Below are positions 43,644 to 52,190 of a stretch of DNA of 64,000 bases, one piece after another. Position numbers and translations under genes: made by a program. Source of the DNA: Glaciihabitans arcticus (GTDB lineage: Bacteria > Actinomycetota > Actinomycetes > Actinomycetales > Microbacteriaceae); the NCBI RefSeq assembly GCF_004310685.1, contig NZ_SISG01000001.1, positions 2,046,001 through 2,110,000 of the forward strand, in the 5' to 3' direction. The stretch's first letter is position 1, and every line of letters starts with the position of its first letter. Below the pieces are notes generated by a model. It was given only the letters and a program-made list of their open reading frames with translations. It was not told where the DNA came from and did no database searches.

Positions 43644-44536
43644 CCCTTCACCGCCCCGCTCACGAGGCCCGAGCTCATTCGCCCCTGCACGATGAGGAAG
43701 AAGATGATCACGGGGATCGCCATGAGCGTGGAGCCGGCCATGATGCCGCCCCAGTTGGTGGTGCCGTTCGCGATCTGGAACGTGCGCAGCCAGACCGGCA
43801 GGGTCATCATCTCGGGTCTCGAGTTCACGACGAGCGCGAGCAGGAACTCGTTCCAGGCCTGGATGAAGGCGAACACACCGGTCGCGACGAGCCCGGGGGC
43901 GAGCAGCGGGAAGGTGATCTTCCAGAAGGCGCCGGCGCGGGAGAGGCCGTCGATCATGCCGGCTTCCTCGAGGTCGATCGGAACGCCGTCGACGAAGCCG
44001 CGCAGGGTCCAGATGGTGAACGGCAGCACGGTCGCGATGTAAACGATCGAGAGACCGGCGATCGTGTTGAGCAGTGACCAGCCGTCGAGCAGGCGGTAGG
44101 TGGCGACGATCATTGCCTCACCGGGGATCATCTGAACGATCAGGATCGCGAGGATGAAGCCCTTACGGCTCTTGAACCGGAAGCGCGTGACGGCCAGCGA
44201 CGCGAGGAACGCGAAGATCAGCGCAACGATGACCACGATGATCGTGACCATCAGCGAGTTGCCGAGCGCCGGCAGAAACTCCGAGCGCGTGGTGTCGAAC
44301 AGCACGGTGTTGTAGTTGCGCAGCGTGAAGTTCTCGGGCCAGAACTGCACGCGAGAGCCGATGATGTCGCTCGTCGGCTGGAACGACGTCTGCACCATCC
44401 AGTAGACGGGGAACACCGAGAGGATGAAGATGCCCACCGCAGCGGTGCTGAGAACCGTGGAGAGAACGCGCTTGGGGGCGCTGACGACGCGCTTGCGGCT
44501 GATGACGCGGGCGGGGGTGGCGGTGGTGGCGCTCAC
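43640..44536 (-). CDS. CUT1 ABC transporter permease (MalG type), amino-sugar cluster
   Basis: This 298-residue permease has a basic N-terminus, six helices, the EAA loop IDLEEAGMIDGLSRAGAFWK, and a C-terminal QGRMSSGLVSGAVKG. It overlaps the partner permease and the GH3 gene by four bases each, so it is tightly coupled to GlcNAc-oligosaccharide degradation. An NgcG-like role in GlcNAc/chitobiose uptake is inferred from context. Confidence 0.92.
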   Translation of the reverse strand: MSATTATPARVISRKRVVSAPKRVLSTVLSTAAVGIFILSVFPVYWMVQTSFQPTSDIIGSRVQFWPENFTLRNYNTVLFDTTRSEFLPALGNSLMVTIIVVIVALIFAFLASLAVTRFRFKSRKGFILAILIVQMIPGEAMIVATYRLLDGWSLLNTIAGLSIVYIATVLPFTIWTLRGFVDGVPIDLEEAGMIDGLSRAGAFWKITFPLLAPGLVATGVFAFIQAWNEFLLALVVNSRPEMMTLPVWLRTFQIANGTTNWGGIMAGSTLMAIPVIIFFLIVQGRMSSGLVSGAVKG

Positions 44537-45522
44537 ACTTCCTCCTTGATGGTCTGACGGACGTAGTAGAAGGAGATCGCCATGAGGATGATCACCGTGA
44601 TGACGGCGATGGCGCCACCCGTGCCGTACTCACCGTTGGCGAGCGAGGTCTGGTAGATGTACACACCGAGTGTCGAGGTCTGTTCCCGGATGCCGCCGAT
44701 GCCCTGCAGCGCGAACACCTGGGTGAAGACGCGCAGGTCCCAGATCACCTGGAGGATGAAGACCACGAGGAAGATCGAGCGGAGGTAGGGGAACACGATG
44801 AGGGTGAAGCGCTTGAAGCCGCTCGCGCCGTCCAGCTGCGCGGCCTCGATGACCTCCTCGGGCACCTGGGTCAGGCCGGCGTAGACGGTGAGCGCCACGA
44901 AGGGCACGGCTCCCCAGACGACGATGATCGTGAGCACGAGGTAGAAGCTGAGCGGATCGATGAGCCAGGAGTGCCCGATGTAGTCGAGCCCCAGCAGTTC
45001 GGTAAAGACGTAGTTGACGACGCCGTGGCTGGTGTCGAACATCCAGCCCCAGACGATGGTCGCGGTGAGGGCGGGCATGGCCCAGGCGAGCAGGAGCCCG
45101 ACCGAGACGAGCAGGCGGAAGAACTTGCTGAGCTTCGTCATGAGCAGCGCGATGAGCGTTCCGAGCACCATGGTCAGTGTGACTGCCACGAGGCAGAACA
45201 GCAGGCTGCGGATGAGCACGTTCCAGAACTTGCCGTCGTTCAGAATCTCGACGTAGTTGTCGAAGCCGACGAACGGGGCGGGAGCGCCGAAGACCTGGGC
45301 GCGCCCGTACTCCTGGAACGACATGATGAAGAGCTGGATGAGCGGCCAGCCGACGACCACCGCGAGGATGACGAGCGACGGAACCAGCAGCATGTAGGGG
45401 GTGAGTCGCCCCTGGCGACGGCGTCGGCGGTTCGCCGGGGCCGGCGTGGGAGTCGGGGCAACGATGTGCTCTCCGTCGACTCCGCTCGGCACAGTCACCG
45501 CTGTCTTGCCGATCGTGGTCAT
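44533..45522 (-). CDS. CUT1 ABC transporter permease (MalF type), amino-sugar cluster
   Basis: This 329-residue permease has an extended Pro/Arg-rich cytoplasmic start followed by LLVPSLVILAVVVGWPLIQL. It has further helices and the EAA loop VIEAAQLDGASGFKRFTLIV. The ATG follows CGGAG at seven bases; the longer frame (to 45603) reads through the leader and is rejected. It pairs with the MalG-type permease (GTGA overlap). A hairpin separates it from the binding-protein gene. Confidence 0.92.
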   Translation of the reverse strand: MTTIGKTAVTVPSGVDGEHIVAPTPTPAPANRRRRRQGRLTPYMLLVPSLVILAVVVGWPLIQLFIMSFQEYGRAQVFGAPAPFVGFDNYVEILNDGKFWNVLIRSLLFCLVAVTLTMVLGTLIALLMTKLSKFFRLLVSVGLLLAWAMPALTATIVWGWMFDTSHGVVNYVFTELLGLDYIGHSWLIDPLSFYLVLTIIVVWGAVPFVALTVYAGLTQVPEEVIEAAQLDGASGFKRFTLIVFPYLRSIFLVVFILQVIWDLRVFTQVFALQGIGGIREQTSTLGVYIYQTSLANGEYGTGGAIAVITVIILMAISFYYVRQTIKEEV

Positions 45523-45557
45523 GGTGTGCTCCGTTAAGATTGGGGGTGCCCCGAGTT

Positions 45558-45574
45558 CTTTCCTAGGGCGATGG
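45558..45574. repeat. 17-bp leader repeat, copy 1 (copy 2 at 46919-46935)
   Basis: CTTTCCTAGGGCGATGG occurs here and again at 46919-46935. Copy 2 lies just upstream of the binding-protein start, where its minus-strand CCTAGGAAAG supplies a ribosome-binding-like sequence. Copy 1 lies upstream of the permease pair, without a nearby start. It may be a duplicated leader or a regulator site. Confidence 0.45.
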
Positions 45575-45582
45575 GCAAAGAG

Positions 45583-45626
45583 CAGGGTGCCCGGCGCGAC
45601 CATGCACGGTCACGCCGGGCACCCTG
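45583..45626 (-). terminator. Intercistronic hairpin between binding protein and permease
   Basis: CAGGGTGCCCGGCG and its complement form a 14-bp perfect stem with a 16-base loop. It lies after the binding-protein stop and before the permease start. Such hairpins often give partial termination or protect the upstream message, raising binding-protein output over permease. Confidence 0.7.
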
Positions 45627-45643
45627 TTTCTCACTGGCTGTTA

Positions 45644-46906
45644 TTAGCCGTTGAGGATCTCGTTGATGCTCTTGTCGAGTCCCTCGGCGAGCTCCTTGAC
45701 GTCTCCGCCCTGAGCGATCTGCACGAAGAAGTCGGTCAGGACTCCGGATGCCTCGACCTCAGCCCACTTCGGCGAAGCCGGGGTGAGGCGAGCGTTGCCG
45801 GCGGCGGCCGAGATCGCCTGGGCGACCTCGTCGGTGCCGAGGGTGTCGGCGAGCGACAGCTTGGCCGGAACGAGTCCGCCCTTGCCGTAGATCGTCTGGA
45901 ACTCGTCGCTCAGGATGATGGCAAGTGCCTTCTTGGCGAGGGTCGGGTGAGCCGACTTGGCCGAGACGGCGATGTTCGATCCACCGGCGAAGACCTGTGC
46001 GGCTCCTCCGTCGACGCCCGGGAGGGCGTAGACGCCGAGGTTCTTCTCCTGGTCGGGGCAGCCGGGTGCTTCTGCGTCAGCAGGAGCGAGAATCGACCAC
46101 TTGACCCACGACGGCGCGGAGAGCTGGATGGACTTGCCCTCACAGAAGTCGACCTGGGGGTTGTCCTCCTTGCCATCCTTCGCAGCCTTCGAGGCCTTGA
46201 TCATGACTTCCTGAACCTGCTCGAGACCCTTGATGGATCCCTCGGAGGAGAAGCCGGCTGTCCATTCGCCATCCTTGAACGTGGCGATGTCGCCACCGTT
46301 CTCCCAGATGTACGGGAGGGCGTTGTACCAGTCCTGTCCGGGCCACCAGATTCCGGACTTGCCCGGGTTCTTGGTGGCGAGCGTCTCACCGTTGGAGATG
46401 TACTCGTCGAGCGTCGTCGGCACCTCAAGACCGGCGGCTGCGAGCGCATCCTTCTTGTAGAAGACCAGGCGAGCGCCGGAGTACAGCGGTGCCGCGTAGA
46501 ACTTTCCGTCGTACGAGCCGGCCTCGACGAAGCCGGGCAGCAGGTCGTCGCCGCCGAGGTCTTCGTAGTCGTCGGTCAGGTCGAGGAACGCGCCGGCCGA
46601 CGTGAACGCCGCCGCCTGCGTGTTTCCGACCTCGACCACGTCGGGGCTGTCGCTACCCGAGAGGTTCGTGGTCAGAAGGTCGACGAGTCCGGGCCAGGCC
46701 TGCTCCTCGATCGTGAGGGTCGAACCGGGGTTCTCCTTCTCGAACGTGGTCTTCAGGTAGTCGCGGGCATCCTGCGGCGTGTCGGTTCCGACGAGCCAGA
46801 CGCGAATGTCACCGGTCTCCGACTCTGCCGGAGCTCCTCCGCCGGCACAACCAGCGAGAGCGATGGCAGCGACGACACCGAGTGCTGCGAAGCTGAGTTT
46901 CCTCAT
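45644..46906 (-). CDS. Sugar ABC transporter substrate-binding lipoprotein, amino-sugar cluster
   Basis: This 420-residue lipoprotein (lipobox AIALAGC) has a family 1 binding-protein body: IRVWLVGTDTPQDARDYLKT, SPDVVEVGNTQAAAFTSAG, YSGARLVFYKKDALAAAGLE and SGIWWPGQDWYNALPYIWEN. The aromatic residues would stack on sugar rings. The ATG follows GGAAAGGA. NgcE/DasA-like uptake of GlcNAc or chitobiose is inferred from the neighbouring nagZ, kinase and nagB genes. It lies after the ROK repressor gene. Confidence 0.93.
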   Translation of the reverse strand: MRKLSFAALGVVAAIALAGCAGGGAPAESETGDIRVWLVGTDTPQDARDYLKTTFEKENPGSTLTIEEQAWPGLVDLLTTNLSGSDSPDVVEVGNTQAAAFTSAGAFLDLTDDYEDLGGDDLLPGFVEAGSYDGKFYAAPLYSGARLVFYKKDALAAAGLEVPTTLDEYISNGETLATKNPGKSGIWWPGQDWYNALPYIWENGGDIATFKDGEWTAGFSSEGSIKGLEQVQEVMIKASKAAKDGKEDNPQVDFCEGKSIQLSAPSWVKWSILAPADAEAPGCPDQEKNLGVYALPGVDGGAAQVFAGGSNIAVSAKSAHPTLAKKALAIILSDEFQTIYGKGGLVPAKLSLADTLGTDEVAQAISAAAGNARLTPASPKWAEVEASGVLTDFFVQIAQGGDVKELAEGLDKSINEILNG

Positions 46907-46972
46907 CTTGTTGCATTCCTTTCCTAGGGCGATGGTGCCGCGACTCGTGTCGGACACCCCTTGGTGCTGGGG

Positions 46973-48223
46973 TCAGGAGACCCCGAGTTGACCGGAGAGG
47001 ACCATGACGGCTGCGCCGCGCATGACTATGTCCTCACCGAGCGTTGTCATCCGAAGAGTGAGATCGCCATGGAACTCGGCCATCGTCCTCGCGCGGAGTG
47101 TCTCGATAGTCGCCTCTGCAAGCGGGCCATCAAGTAGTTCGGTCGGACCGCTGAGCACAACCTCTGCGAGGTTGAGCGCTCCGACCACGGGTGCGAGGGC
47201 AATGCCGAGGCGCTGCCCCGCTTCCCGAAGAATCGTGTTCTGTTCTGTCTCTGAGGATGCCGCGGCGAGCGCCGCGCGCAGCCGCGGCGTTGCCAGCCAC
47301 GTCTCGAGGCAGCCGTGCTTGCCGCACACGCATTCGGCGCCGCCGTCAGTTCCGACGACGACGTGCCCGATCTCGCCCGCGGCGAAGCGGCTGCCGAACA
47401 GCGGTGTGCCGTCGAGAAGCAGTCCGGCTCCGACACCGTGGCCGACCTTGATGAGCATCATGTCCGCATTGGCGTCACCGAAGGAGTGCTCAGCGAGGGC
47501 TGCGGCGTTGGCATCGTTGCTCACAAGCACCGGCACACCGAACCGTGCGGCGAGGATCTGCTGCAGGGGTTCGTCGCTCCAGCCGAGGTTAGGGGCGCTG
47601 AGCACTACGCCCGCGAGATCCACAACACCGGGCGACCCGACACCCACACCCAGCACGGGGAGGGTAGCCCGGGCCACGAGGGACTCGACGAGTGCGATGA
47701 CGGTTGCTGTTGCATCCTCGCCCGTCGCACCGGCGAGGGGAAGTTCGGCGCGCTCGAGGATCTGCCCGTCGAGGTCGAGCACCGCACCGCGGAACGTCTC
47801 GTAGGCGCTCAGGTCGATGCCGATGATCTGGAACGCCTCGCGGTTGAGGTCGAGGAGGGTGGCCGGCTTGCCGGGGCGGGCGTCTTCACGCTGGCCGGTC
47901 TCGACGACGAGGCCCTCGAGGATGAGGTCGGCGACCAGGTCGGAGATGGTGACGCGAGTGAGGCCGGTCTCGCGGGCGATGTCGGCGCGGCTCTGCTGGC
48001 CTTCGGCGTACAGAGTCTGCAGCACGAGGGCCCGGTTGTGGCCACGAGCGTGTTCGGGAAGCACCTTGGTGCTGGGGCGCAGAGCGCGGCCCGTCGAGTA
48101 CCCTCGGGCTCTCCCCGCGGCGTAGCTAGCCGTTGCGCTTGTCGCGAAGCCGTTCGCCGGGGCTGCCGGTGGGTTCACCGGAGTTCCGACGGAAGCGCTT
48201 CGCTGCACTTCCGATGCAGTCAT
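46973..48223 (-). CDS. ROK-family transcriptional repressor (NagC/Mlc-like)
   Basis: This 416-residue protein has an N-terminal winged helix (HNRALVLQTLYAEGQQSRAD, then IARETGLTRVTISDLVADL) joined to a ROK domain. That domain has IGIDLSAYETFRGAVLDLDG, VSNDANAAALAEHSFGDAN, GHGVGAGLLLDGTPLFGS and the Zn-binding CVCGKHGCLE. NagC-type repressors sense GlcNAc-6-phosphate or sugars. It lies 66 bases upstream of the binding-protein gene on the same strand. A large palindrome directly upstream of its ATG indicates autoregulation and control of the nag import operon. Confidence 0.9.
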   Translation of the reverse strand: MTASEVQRSASVGTPVNPPAAPANGFATSATASYAAGRARGYSTGRALRPSTKVLPEHARGHNRALVLQTLYAEGQQSRADIARETGLTRVTISDLVADLILEGLVVETGQREDARPGKPATLLDLNREAFQIIGIDLSAYETFRGAVLDLDGQILERAELPLAGATGEDATATVIALVESLVARATLPVLGVGVGSPGVVDLAGVVLSAPNLGWSDEPLQQILAARFGVPVLVSNDANAAALAEHSFGDANADMMLIKVGHGVGAGLLLDGTPLFGSRFAAGEIGHVVVGTDGGAECVCGKHGCLETWLATPRLRAALAAASSETEQNTILREAGQRLGIALAPVVGALNLAEVVLSGPTELLDGPLAEATIETLRARTMAEFHGDLTLRMTTLGEDIVMRGAAVMVLSGQLGVS

Positions 48224-48268
48224 GTTTGTTAGTAAACCTTACGAACAAACTTTACCGCAAGGTTTGTT
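48224..48268. promoter_or_regulatory. Probable ROK-repressor operator
   Basis: GTTTGTTAGTAA and TTACGAACAAAC form 12-bp arms (one mismatch) around ACC at 48224-48250, beginning next to the ROK start codon. A further GTTTGTT half-site follows at 48262-48268. This resembles the TTAGTAAAC-type sites of actinobacterial ROK repressors. The rest of the gap to 48504 shows no other clear site. Confidence 0.72.
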
Positions 48269-48504
48269 TGGACGCTTTACATACTCGTTACATGACGAAA
48301 CGCATCCGAAATCCGTGCCGACCACCCCTGTCTACCCCGGCTCGACATTAGGAAACCTTCATCTCGAGCGGCCACTCACCCGGGATTCCGGGGCAGGGGC
48401 CGCGCATCCACAGGTCTCTCACAGGGGAACCAAAGCTAATTCTTCGCGGGTCGGGCATGCTTGGTGACAAGTCACCCATCACTCCCGCAACAGGAAGCGA
48501 CCCC

Positions 48505-48945
48505 ATGAAGACCTCGACGAAAAAGACCACGTTCGCCGTTCTGGCCGCCGTCTCCCTCCTCGGCACGGTGACCGGTTGCGCCGCCGCCGCGACCCCCACC
48601 GACACCGGCTCCGACGCGGGCACCGACACCGGCAGCGCGAGCGACGCCCCCTACGCCGACGGCACGTACGAGGCCTCGGGCGACTACCAGTCCCCCAACG
48701 GCATCGAGACCGTCGATGTCACCATCACCCTCGCGGACGACACCGTCACCGACGTTCAGGTCGTCGGCCACGGCCAGGCACCCGAGTCCCGCGAGTACCA
48801 GGGACAGTTCATCGACGGCATTGCGGCCGAGGTCGTGGGCAAGGACATCGATGAGATCTCCGTCGACCGCGTGGCCGGGTCATCCCTCACCAGCGGCGGC
48901 TTTATGAAGGCCCTCGATGCGATCAAGGCTGACGCCCTCGCCTAG
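48505..48945 (+). CDS. FMN-binding domain lipoprotein
   Basis: This 146-residue lipoprotein has a signal ending in LGTVTGC (Cys about 29), a Thr/Ser/Asp linker, then an FMN-binding domain of the NqrC/RnfG type (YADGTYEASGDYQSPNGIET, VTITLADDTVTDVQVV). In this family a Thr near the C-terminus is covalently flavinylated; VAGSSLTSGGFMKAL contains the candidate Thr. It would be an extracytoplasmic electron carrier. It overlaps the ApbE gene by 29 bases. The ATG follows CAGGAAGCG. Confidence 0.88.
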   Translation: MKTSTKKTTFAVLAAVSLLGTVTGCAAAATPTDTGSDAGTDTGSASDAPYADGTYEASGDYQSPNGIETVDVTITLADDTVTDVQVVGHGQAPESREYQGQFIDGIAAEVVGKDIDEISVDRVAGSSLTSGGFMKALDAIKADALA

Positions 48946-49807
48946 GCTCCCCCACCGGCTGGCCTTCGAGGCCATCGGGGCGCCGTGGAGCATCGAGACG
49001 GCCGAACCCGTCGACCCTGAGCTCGCGGCGGCCATCGACGCACGCATCGAGAGCTTCGATCGCACCTGGTCGCGGTTCCGTGACGACTCACTCGTCTCCC
49101 GCATCGCGCGCGAGCCGGGCGTCTACCGGCTGCCGCCCGAGGCGGGTGCGCTGCTCGACGTCTATCGTGCGCTGTATGAGGCGACGGATGGCGCGGTCAG
49201 CCCGCTCGTCGGTCGATCACTCGAGCGGCTCGGGTACAACAGCGCGTACACCCTCCGTGACAGCGGCGAGCGCGGCCCCGCCCCCGAGTGGAGCTCAGCG
49301 CTCGCCTGGGACGGCGAGTCCCTCAGCGCACTCCGACCCGTCACGCTCGACGTCGGCGCCGCAGGCAAGGGCTACCTCGTGGATCTCGTTGCCGCCCTCC
49401 TGCGCGAGGCCGGCCACACCGAGTTCGTGGTGGACGCGAGCGGCGACCTCGCGCACGCGGGCTCGGAACACACCCGGGTCGGGCTGGAACATCCTCTTGA
49501 CGCCACAAAGGCGATCGGGATCGCCCTCGTCGGCAACCAGGCTCTCGCCGCCTCGGCCTCGAACCGCCGAGCGTGGGGAGACGGGCTGCACCACGTGATC
49601 GACGCGACGACCGGGCTTCCGACCAGCAACGTCATCGCGACCTGGGTCGTCGCTCCGACCGGGCTGCTCGCCGACGGTCTCGCGACCGGCCTGTTCTTCG
49701 CCCCGGCGGACTCCTTCTCGGCCCTGGGGCCGTTCGAGTGGGTTCGGATGTTCTCGACCGGTCGAGTCGAGCACTCGCCCCACCTGCAGGGAGAATTGTT
49801 CCTATGA
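48917..49807 (+). CDS. apbE: FAD:protein FMN transferase (ApbE)
   Basis: ApbE moves FMN from FAD onto a Thr of an acceptor protein, here probably the FMN-binding lipoprotein encoded just upstream. The 296-residue protein has FDRTWSRFRDDSLVSRIAR, GAVSPLVGRSLERLGY, VTLDVGAAGKGYLVDLVAAL, VDASGDLAHAG, and the Mg/FAD-binding HHVIDATTGLPTSNVIATW. It has no obvious lipobox, so it would be cytoplasmic or weakly membrane bound from this start. An AAGG precedes the ATG by six bases. Its stop overlaps the third gene (ATGA). Confidence 0.9.
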   Translation: MRSRLTPSPRLPHRLAFEAIGAPWSIETAEPVDPELAAAIDARIESFDRTWSRFRDDSLVSRIAREPGVYRLPPEAGALLDVYRALYEATDGAVSPLVGRSLERLGYNSAYTLRDSGERGPAPEWSSALAWDGESLSALRPVTLDVGAAGKGYLVDLVAALLREAGHTEFVVDASGDLAHAGSEHTRVGLEHPLDATKAIGIALVGNQALAASASNRRAWGDGLHHVIDATTGLPTSNVIATWVVAPTGLLADGLATGLFFAPADSFSALGPFEWVRMFSTGRVEHSPHLQGELFL

Positions 49808-51309
49808 GAAAAGCCAGCGGATTCCTCGGCGCCGTCACCATGTACAAGCTGGTGCTGGGGCTGCTCATCGCACTTTTCGCGCTCTCGCTCGTGCTGTCTC
49901 TTCTCGGGGTGCTGCCATATGCGCCGCTCGCGATCCTCGCCAGCTGGGCCGTCTCGGTCGGCGTGAGCGTGGGGTCGAGCTGGGCATTCGGCCGGGCGTT
50001 CGGCGCCAAAGCGCATCTCGAGTCGGCGGCCATCACCGGCCTGCTGCTGCTGTTCATCCTGCGCCCGGAGCTCTCCGTCGAGAGCCTCCTGATCCTCGCC
50101 CTGGCCGCGTTCCTCGCGAGCGCCTCCAAGTACCTGCTCGCGGTGCGCGGACGCCACATCTTCAACCCCGCTGCCATCGGCGCCGTGCTCGTGACCGCCA
50201 CGGGCCTCACCTTCAGCGGATGGTGGGTGAGCAGCCCGGCGATGCTCCCCCTCGTCGCGATCGGCGCCTTGCTCATCCTCTATCGCACCCGCCGCTTGGC
50301 GATGGGGCTGACCTTCATCGGCACGGTGCTCGTCATCGACGTGGTGCTGTCGCTGACCCGCGGCCTCACCGTTCCCGACGGGCTGAGCCTCGCCATCCTG
50401 GGTACGTCGACCGTGTTCTTCGCGGGCTTTATGCTGAGCGAGCCCCTGACCCTTCCGCCGCGCAGGATGCAGCAGCTCGCCCTCGCCGTCATCGTCGCGC
50501 TGCTGTTCGCGGTGCCGTTCAACCTGCTCGCCGTCTACTCCAGCCCGCAGCTCGCCCTCGTGATCGGCAACCTCTTCGCGTTCCTCGTCGGCCAGCGCCG
50601 CGGCCTGCGGCTCATCCTGCTCGAGAAGACCCAGCTCACCCCGACCTCGTGGGAGTTCAGCTTCCAGCCGTCGCGGCCCGTGTTCTTCCACCCGGGACAG
50701 TACATGGAGCTCGGGATCCCGCACGCGAGCGCCGACATCCGCGGCCAGCGTCGCATCTTCAGCATCTCCTCCGCGCCGGGCGAGGGCGCTCCCGTGAGCA
50801 TCGCCATCAAGGTGAGCCCGCGCTCGAGCAGTTTCAAGACGGCGATGCTCGCTCTCGAACCCGGCGAACGCGTCTACGCGACCTCGGTCGGCGGGGACTT
50901 CCTGCTCCCGAGCGACCCCGCCGTGCCCGTGCTCCTCGTCGCGGGCGGCATCGGCGTCACGCCGTTCGCGAGCCAGCTCGCGCACGCGACCTCGGCCGGT
51001 GAGCAGCGCGACATCGTGGTCATCTACGCCGTGGCTGCGGGCGAAGAACTCGTCTACGCCGAGCAGCTCACCGCGAGCGGCGCGCGCGTGCTCGTCGTGT
51101 GCCCCGAACCTCCCGTCGCGCTGCCTGAGGGCTGGGAGTACCTCGGCAGCCGCCGCATCGACGCCGACCTGCTGCGCGAGGCGGTGCCGGATCTCGCCGA
51201 CCGCCACGCCTTCGTCTCCGGCCCGCCCGCGCTCGTCACGGGAGTGCGCCAGGCCCTCCGCACGGAGAAGGCCCGACGCGTAACCACCGACTACTTCAGC
51301 GGCTACTAG
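49804..51309 (+). CDS. NqrB/RnfD-like membrane domain fused to a flavin reductase domain
   Basis: This 501-residue protein combines about 270 residues of membrane helices resembling NqrB/RnfD (VMYKLVLG-type start, KYLLAVRGRHIFNPAAIGAV, FFAGFMLSEPLTLPPRRMQQ) with a C-terminal ferredoxin-NADP reductase-like domain. The latter carries the FAD motif RRIFSISSAPGEG, the nucleotide motif LLVAGGIGVTPFASQLA and a terminal YFSGY. It would take electrons from NAD(P)H at the cytoplasmic side and pass them across the membrane to the flavinylated lipoprotein. The ATG overlaps the ApbE stop, making a compact three-gene module. Confidence 0.88.
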   Translation: MRKASGFLGAVTMYKLVLGLLIALFALSLVLSLLGVLPYAPLAILASWAVSVGVSVGSSWAFGRAFGAKAHLESAAITGLLLLFILRPELSVESLLILALAAFLASASKYLLAVRGRHIFNPAAIGAVLVTATGLTFSGWWVSSPAMLPLVAIGALLILYRTRRLAMGLTFIGTVLVIDVVLSLTRGLTVPDGLSLAILGTSTVFFAGFMLSEPLTLPPRRMQQLALAVIVALLFAVPFNLLAVYSSPQLALVIGNLFAFLVGQRRGLRLILLEKTQLTPTSWEFSFQPSRPVFFHPGQYMELGIPHASADIRGQRRIFSISSAPGEGAPVSIAIKVSPRSSSFKTAMLALEPGERVYATSVGGDFLLPSDPAVPVLLVAGGIGVTPFASQLAHATSAGEQRDIVVIYAVAAGEELVYAEQLTASGARVLVVCPEPPVALPEGWEYLGSRRIDADLLREAVPDLADRHAFVSGPPALVTGVRQALRTEKARRVTTDYFSGY

Positions 51310-51317
51310 CCCGCGCG

Positions 51318-52190
51318 CTATTTCACGCTGCCGGCAGTGAGCCCGCCGACCAGCCGCTTCTCGATCAGCATGAACAGCACAACGACCGGCACGATCGCGA
51401 CAATCGACACCCCGAACACGTAGTGCCAGCTGGTGGCGTACTGCCCGACGAACTTGGTGAGGGCGACGGACAGCGGCTGGTTTCCAGCAGTGGAGAGGAT
51501 GACGAGCGAGGCGGCGAACTCGTTCCAGCAGGAGACGAAGGTGAACACGATCGCCGTGACGATTCCGGGCCAGACGAGCGGCAGGTTGATTCTCGTGAGG
51601 ACCGTCCAGCGTCCGGCGCCGTCGAGCTGCGCGGCCTCATCCACCTCTTTGGGCACACCCGCGAAGAAGCTGTGCATGATCCACACGGCGAACGAGAGGT
51701 TGAAGGCCGCATTGATGAGGATCATCGCGAACCAGGTGTCGCTGATGCCGAGGAACTGGAACTCCCGGAACAGACCCGACGTCAGCACCGCCGGCTGCAG
51801 CATCTGCGTCACGATCACCAGGAACAGGAACACCATGCGTCCGGGAAACCGGAACCGCGCCGTGTAGTACGCCGCCGGCAGCGCGACGGCGAGCACGAGC
51901 AGCGTCGCACTGACCGCGATGATGATCGTCGAGATGAGGTTCTGCACGAGCGGCGTCTCGGGCGTCGACCACATCGTGAGGTAGTTCTCGGGGTGCCATT
52001 CCTCGGGCAGGAACGTCGGCGGCACCTGCAGAATCTCGCGCTTCGATTTGAGCGAACTGACCAGCATCACCACGTACGGGGCGACGAAGAACAGCAGCAC
52101 CAGCAGGCCGACGACCATACGCAGGATGACCGTGCCGATCGGCACCTGGTCGGCCGTGTACCTGCGAACTCTCGCTGTGCTCACGGTCAC
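51318..52190 (-). CDS. CUT1 sugar ABC transporter permease (MalG type)
   Basis: This 290-residue permease has six hydrophobic segments, the EAA loop VDEAAQLDGAGRWTVLTRIN, and the ending KRLVGGLTAGSVK. It is the last gene of a binding protein-MalF-MalG operon that is convergent with the electron-transfer module. The GTG start overlaps the previous stop (GTGA). There is no ATPase, regulator or sugar enzyme next to it, so the substrate is unknown. Confidence 0.92.
   Translation of the reverse strand: MTVSTARVRRYTADQVPIGTVILRMVVGLLVLLFFVAPYVVMLVSSLKSKREILQVPPTFLPEEWHPENYLTMWSTPETPLVQNLISTIIIAVSATLLVLAVALPAAYYTARFRFPGRMVFLFLVIVTQMLQPAVLTSGLFREFQFLGISDTWFAMILINAAFNLSFAVWIMHSFFAGVPKEVDEAAQLDGAGRWTVLTRINLPLVWPGIVTAIVFTFVSCWNEFAASLVILSTAGNQPLSVALTKFVGQYATSWHYVFGVSIVAIVPVVVLFMLIEKRLVGGLTAGSVK

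Noticed and set aside
48133-48467. Short plus-strand open frames in the ROK promoter
   Set aside because: They overlap the operator and the start of the ROK gene, with no ribosome-binding site or recognisable protein features.
49372-51207. 611-residue open frame opposite the electron-transfer genes
   Set aside because: It has shadow composition (Arg/Glu/His-rich, no motifs) and overlaps well-supported ApbE and NqrB-like genes.
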